Both the position numbers and the translations under genes were made by a program. Positions 60,766 to 64,000 of a stretch of 64,000 bases of DNA are shown here, piece after piece. The notes beneath the pieces were generated by a model. That model was not told the origin of the DNA. It worked only from the letters and a program-made list of their open reading frames with translations, and ran no database searches. This DNA comes from Clostridium ragsdalei P11. GTDB taxonomy: Bacteria > Bacillota > Clostridia > Clostridiales > Clostridiaceae. The stretch's first letter is position 1, and the number at the start of each line of letters is the position of its first letter. The stretch lies in assembly GCF_001675165.1 (NCBI RefSeq), contig NZ_LROS01000011.1, forward strand, positions 1 to 64,000, read 5' to 3'.

Positions 60766-61857
60766 CTATTTATCAGAATGTTTTAAATTATCTTTTTTTG
60801 AATCAGTTTTACTACCAACATTACTTTTATCTTTGTCTTCAAGAGAATTCTTTTTTAAAGAAGGCAATTTATATTTTTCCCTTATCTTGCTTTCTATCTC
60901 AACTAATATATCATTATTTTCTTTCAAAAATTGTTTTGCATTTTCCCTGCCTTGTCCAAGCCGTGTTTCTTTATAGGAAAACCATGCACCACTTTTCTGT
61001 ACCAATTCTTCTCTAACACCTACATCCAACACATTTCCTTCTCTTGAAATACCTTGATTGTACATTATGTCAAACTCTGCCTGTTTAAAAGGTGGAGCTA
61101 CTTTATTTTTAATAACCTTTACTCTTGTTCTATTACCTACTATGGTATCTCCTTGCTTTATAGAGTCTATTCTTCTTACATCCATTCTAACTGAAGAATA
61201 AAACTTTAAAGCTCTTCCACCAGGCGTAACCTCAGGATTGCCGAACATAACTCCTACTTTTTCTCTTAATTGATTTATAAATACTGTTACACACTTTGAT
61301 TTATTTATAGAAGATGTAAGTTTTCTAAGAGCTTGGGACATAAGCCTAGCTTGAAGTCCCACATGTGAGTCTCCCATTTCTCCCTCTATTTCAGCCTTTG
61401 GCACAAGTGCTGCTACTGAATCCACTACCAAAACATCTATAGCATTGGATCTTACAAGTGCTTCTGTTATCTCCATAGCCTGTTCTCCAGTATCTGGTTG
61501 AGATACAATAAGATTATTTATATCTACTCCTAAATTTTGGGCATAAGAAGGATCCAGTGCATGCTCTGCATCTATAAAAGCTGCAGCACCTCCATTTTTC
61601 TGAGCTTCTGCAATTATATGAAGTGCCACCGTAGTCTTACCTGAAGATTCAGGGCCAAATATTTCTATTACCCTTCCTCTTGGAACACCACCTATACCTA
61701 ATGCTATATCTAAGTCAAGGCAGCCTGTTGAAATGGCATCCACATTTAATACACTGTGTTCTCCTAGTTTCATTATGGCACCTTTTCCAAATTGTTTTTC
61801 TATCTGTCCCATAGCTGATTCTATAGCCTGTAATTTCTCATTACTTAAATTTGCCAA
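60766..61857 (-). CDS. recA: Recombinase RecA
   Basis: A 363-aa recombinase for homologous recombination and SOS induction. Walker A GPESSGKT (about 68-75), EHALDP and [15 protein letters not shown] (Walker B), L2-loop [20 protein letters not shown], and a charged C-terminal tail. A GTG at 61866 could add three residues, but the SD AGAGGAA is too close to it; TTG at 61857 has 9-nt spacing and yields [16 protein letters not shown]. Preceded by a consensus promoter with a LexA box. Confidence 0.97.
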   Translation of the reverse strand: MANLSNEKLQAIESAMGQIEKQFGKGAIMKLGEHSVLNVDAISTGCLDLDIALGIGGVPRGRVIEIFGPESSGKTTVALHIIAEAQKNGGAAAFIDAEHALDPSYAQNLGVDINNLIVSQPDTGEQAMEITEALVRSNAIDVLVVDSVAALVPKAEIEGEMGDSHVGLQARLMSQALRKLTSSINKSKCVTVFINQLREKVGVMFGNPEVTPGGRALKFYSSVRMDVRRIDSIKQGDTIVGNRTRVKVIKNKVAPPFKQAEFDIMYNQGISREGNVLDVGVREELVQKSGAWFSYKETRLGQGRENAKQFLKENNDILVEIESKIREKYKLPSLKKNSLEDKDKSNVGSKTDSKKDNLKHSDK

Positions 61858-61879
61858 GAAGTTCACTTCCTCTCTAATA

Positions 61880-61893
61880 CGAACGCATGTTCT
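61880..61893 (-). promoter_or_regulatory. LexA (SOS) box of recA
   Basis: On the minus strand AGAACATGCGTTCG, matching the Firmicutes LexA box CGAAC-N4-GTTCG with one mismatch. It lies just downstream of the -10, where bound LexA would block transcription start. Confidence 0.85.
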
Positions 61894-61899
61894 GTATAA

Positions 61900-61928
61900 A
61901 TTATATACTATCTACACTATACAGTCAA
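61900..61928 (-). promoter_or_regulatory. recA promoter
   Basis: On the minus strand TTGACT (61928-61923), 17-bp spacer, TATAAT (61905-61900): near-perfect sigma-A promoter. Confidence 0.85.
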
Positions 61929-62000
61929 CAGTTTTTTTCATAATTGTGTATTTAGCTTTAATTATGAACACTTAAAAACATTTTAATCAATATTACTTAA

Positions 62001-62588
62001 TTATCTGTCTGTCCTTATAACTTCTTTATTTTTTAGGAAGTAATCTATACCTGAAATTAAAGTCATTATTATAGCTATACCCATAGCAACATCTGTAACT
62101 AAATTTAAAACTTTGTGAGGACGGTTCAAAAATCCCCTAAGTAAACTTAATGATACATGATTATAAGTTAAATTTAAAAGAGCAAGAATTATAGCAATTA
62201 TTTGTGTTGCAGTTTTAGCTTTTCCCCAAGGACTTGCAGCTATTACCATTCCTTCTGCTGCTGCAATTGTTCTCAGTCCTGTAACTGCAAATTCTCTAGC
62301 TACTATTATCACCGCAACCCAAGATGGTATTATATGGTACTCTACAAGACATATAAGTGCAGTAGTGACCAAAAGTTTATCCGCTAGGGGATCCATAAAT
62401 TTTCCAAAATTTGTTATTTGGTTTCTGCTTCTAGCTATATACCCATCTAATTTATCTGTAATAGATGCTAATATAAAAATAGCTATTGCAATAAGTTTAC
62501 CATAGGGCATCCCCTTTACCGTTATAAATATTAAAAAAAACGGAATCAATATCATTCTAAGCATTGTAAGCTTGTTTGCTAGATTCAT
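62001..62588 (-). CDS. pgsA: CDP-diacylglycerol-glycerol-3-phosphate 3-phosphatidyltransferase
   Basis: A 195-aa membrane enzyme with about five helices that makes phosphatidylglycerol phosphate. The CDP-alcohol phosphotransferase motif D-x2-DG-x2-AR-x8-G-x3-D-x3-D is complete: DKLDGYIARSRNQITNFGKF then MDPLADKLL. The TTG at 62597 sits on the SD, so ATG 62588 (9 nt from AGGAG, MNLANKLTMLRM) was chosen. Begins one base past the rimO stop, so co-transcribed with rimO. Confidence 0.93.
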   Translation of the reverse strand: MNLANKLTMLRMILIPFFLIFITVKGMPYGKLIAIAIFILASITDKLDGYIARSRNQITNFGKFMDPLADKLLVTTALICLVEYHIIPSWVAVIIVAREFAVTGLRTIAAAEGMVIAASPWGKAKTATQIIAIILALLNLTYNHVSLSLLRGFLNRPHKVLNLVTDVAMGIAIIMTLISGIDYFLKNKEVIRTDR

Positions 62589-62589
62589 T

Positions 62590-63915
62590 TCATACAACTC
62601 CTACCAAATCATATTCAAGGCTATGAGTAATTTTTACATTAACCATAGTACCTATTTTTAAAGTTTTTTTACACTTTATATATATAACTCCGTCTATATC
62701 TGGAGCCATTTCATAACTTCTTCCGTACCACAGTTCTCCTTTTTTTCCTTCTATAATTACTTTATAAGTTCTCCCAATTTTACTTTTATTTATGGAACTC
62801 ATTACCTTCTTTTGAAGTACCATAAGTTCTCCTTCCCTTGCAGATTTAATCTCCTCAGGAACCTGATCTTTCATTTCTGCAGCTGCAGTTCCTTCCTCTC
62901 TGGAATACTTAAATACACCTAAGTTATCAAATTTCATAGTACTTACAAAGTCCTTTAGTTCTTCAAAATTTTCTTCTGTCTCTCCAGGAAAGCCAACTAT
63001 TATTGTAGTCCTAATTGCAATACCCTTTGCTCTAGCTCTAAGCTTATCTATATTTTCTATTATGTCTAATTTTCTTCCTCTTCTTCCCATAAGCTTCAGT
63101 ATAGAATCACTTATATGTTGAATAGGTATATCTATATACTTACATACTTTATCATTTATTGAAATTTCATTTATAATTTCATCCGTTAATTCCTCAGGGT
63201 AGCAATATAAAAGCCTTATCCACTCTATTCCATTAATTTTAGATATTTTTTGAATGAGTTCAGGAAGCACTTTTTTACCATATATGTCTATTCCATATCT
63301 TGTAGTGTCCTGTGCAATAAGTATTATCTCCTTAACACCTTGATTAGCTAAATCATTACATTCGTTTATTATGTTTTCAATGGTTCTACTTCTATACTTT
63401 CCCCTTATTTTAGGAATTATACAATAGGTACAATGATTGTCACATCCTTCTGCAATTCTCAAATAAGCAGTGTGTGTTGACGTAGTAAGTATTCTTTTTC
63501 CTTCATTTATATTAGAATCACTGTAATCACAATTATAAATCCTACTGTTGTTAGTTTCAATACATTTCTTTATAGTTTCATTTAACTTATCATAATCATT
63601 TACTCCAAGCATTATATCTACTTCAGGTAATAACTTCATAAGTTCCTTACCATACCTTTGAGCCAGGCATCCTGTTGCCACAATTAATTTGCAATTAAAT
63701 TTTTCTTTATACTGTGACATTTCAAGTATTGTATCTATGGATTCCTGCTTAGCTGATTCTATAAACCCACATGTATTTATAATTATTACATCCGCTAATT
63801 TAGGATCATGAACTAAACTGTATTCTTGATTTAAATTACTTAACATTATTTCAGAATCCAATCTATTTTTGTCACAGCCTAAACTTATTAGTCCAACTCT
63901 TAGTTTATCCACCAA
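62590..63915 (-). CDS. rimO: Ribosomal protein S12 methylthiotransferase RimO
   Basis: A 441-aa radical SAM methylthiotransferase that modifies an aspartate of ribosomal protein S12. N-terminal UPF0004 domain with [17 protein letters not shown] and cluster-ligating Cys residues ([15 protein letters not shown]), radical SAM motif CDNHCTYC (about 153-160), and a C-terminal TRAM domain (about 370-440). GCxKNxxDSE is the RimO version rather than that of MiaB. SD AGGAGGAAG. First gene of the rimO-pgsA pair in the window. Confidence 0.93.
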   Translation of the reverse strand: MVDKLRVGLISLGCDKNRLDSEIMLSNLNQEYSLVHDPKLADVIIINTCGFIESAKQESIDTILEMSQYKEKFNCKLIVATGCLAQRYGKELMKLLPEVDIMLGVNDYDKLNETIKKCIETNNSRIYNCDYSDSNINEGKRILTTSTHTAYLRIAEGCDNHCTYCIIPKIRGKYRSRTIENIINECNDLANQGVKEIILIAQDTTRYGIDIYGKKVLPELIQKISKINGIEWIRLLYCYPEELTDEIINEISINDKVCKYIDIPIQHISDSILKLMGRRGRKLDIIENIDKLRARAKGIAIRTTIIVGFPGETEENFEELKDFVSTMKFDNLGVFKYSREEGTAAAEMKDQVPEEIKSAREGELMVLQKKVMSSINKSKIGRTYKVIIEGKKGELWYGRSYEMAPDIDGVIYIKCKKTLKIGTMVNVKITHSLEYDLVGVV

Positions 63916-64000
63916 ACTTCCTCCTATTTAGTTATTTTTAATCTTATATAAAATATTACTATTGCATTAATTTACGTATTTTCATAATGATTTCTGTCAA

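Overview
The window looks like chromosomal DNA of a low-GC, spore-forming, motile, anaerobic Clostridium (cluster I). The evidence is strongly AT-rich intergenic DNA, clostridial Shine-Dalgarno sites (GGAGG), TTG and GTG starts, spoVS next to rny, recA, pgsA and rimO, four chemoreceptor genes, and an Etf-linked 2-hydroxyacid dehydrogenase. A relative of the C. kluyveri / C. ljungdahlii group is my guess from gene content; no 16S or other marker here proves it. No rRNA, tRNA or CRISPR array was seen.

Layout. 1-500: the end of an insertion sequence (partial transposase) abutting a 260-bp hairpin element with the same terminal repeats. 0.5-5.5 kb: FAD dehydrogenase-EtfA-EtfB operon, probably lactate oxidation, with a divergent sodium:solute symporter. 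5.5-10.3 kb: a zinc-binding cytoplasmic chemoreceptor, a flavin-binding protein, a hypothetical gene and a chemoreceptor gene cut off at its 5' end by a repeat. 10.6-16.4 kb: an orphan LytTR regulator, then an antimicrobial-peptide-type ABC transporter with a divergent response regulator and kinase. 16.4-24.7 kb: chemoreceptor, AI-2E-family exporter, ArsC-like and MIF-like proteins, an XRE-TPR regulator, a glutathione peroxidase paired with an OhrR-like regulator, and a tRNA-editing protein. 24.7-29 kb: AzlCD with its regulator, then the two-gene AmmeMemoRadiSam set. 29.3-34.3 kb: deformylase and a sugar-acid (KDPG aldolase / MFS / kinase / IclR) cluster. 34.4-40.1 kb: ECF sigma with a DUF4179 partner, a membrane-anchored subtilase, and a BlaR1-BlaI pair. 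40.3-49.2 kb: chemoreceptor, CheY, TPP-riboswitch-controlled thiE, pncB, Nudix, D,D-carboxypeptidase and a GapB-like GAPDH. 49.5-64 kb: housekeeping genes gltX, purB, ptsH, an aminotransferase, a polyprenyl-linked sugar cluster, and the spoVS-rny-recA-pgsA-rimO block.

The most unusual content is not protein-coding. Five families of dispersed, hairpin-forming repeats are scattered between the genes: (1) 260-bp near-perfect palindromes sharing the ends of the insertion sequence, with an invariant apical loop; (2) two-hairpin elements of about 130 nt (eight full or partial copies) whose stems differ in sequence yet keep pairing around fixed single-stranded motifs; (3) elements of about 195 bp with a small covarying hairpin; (4) a duplicated two-hairpin cassette placed right after two unrelated genes; (5) a 74-bp palindrome present once empty and once interrupted by a family-2 element. 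One family-2 element truncates a chemoreceptor gene. Families 1 and 2 are the best candidates for undescribed structured RNA or mobile RNA-bearing elements. All assignments come from reading the sequence; no database search or folding program was run.
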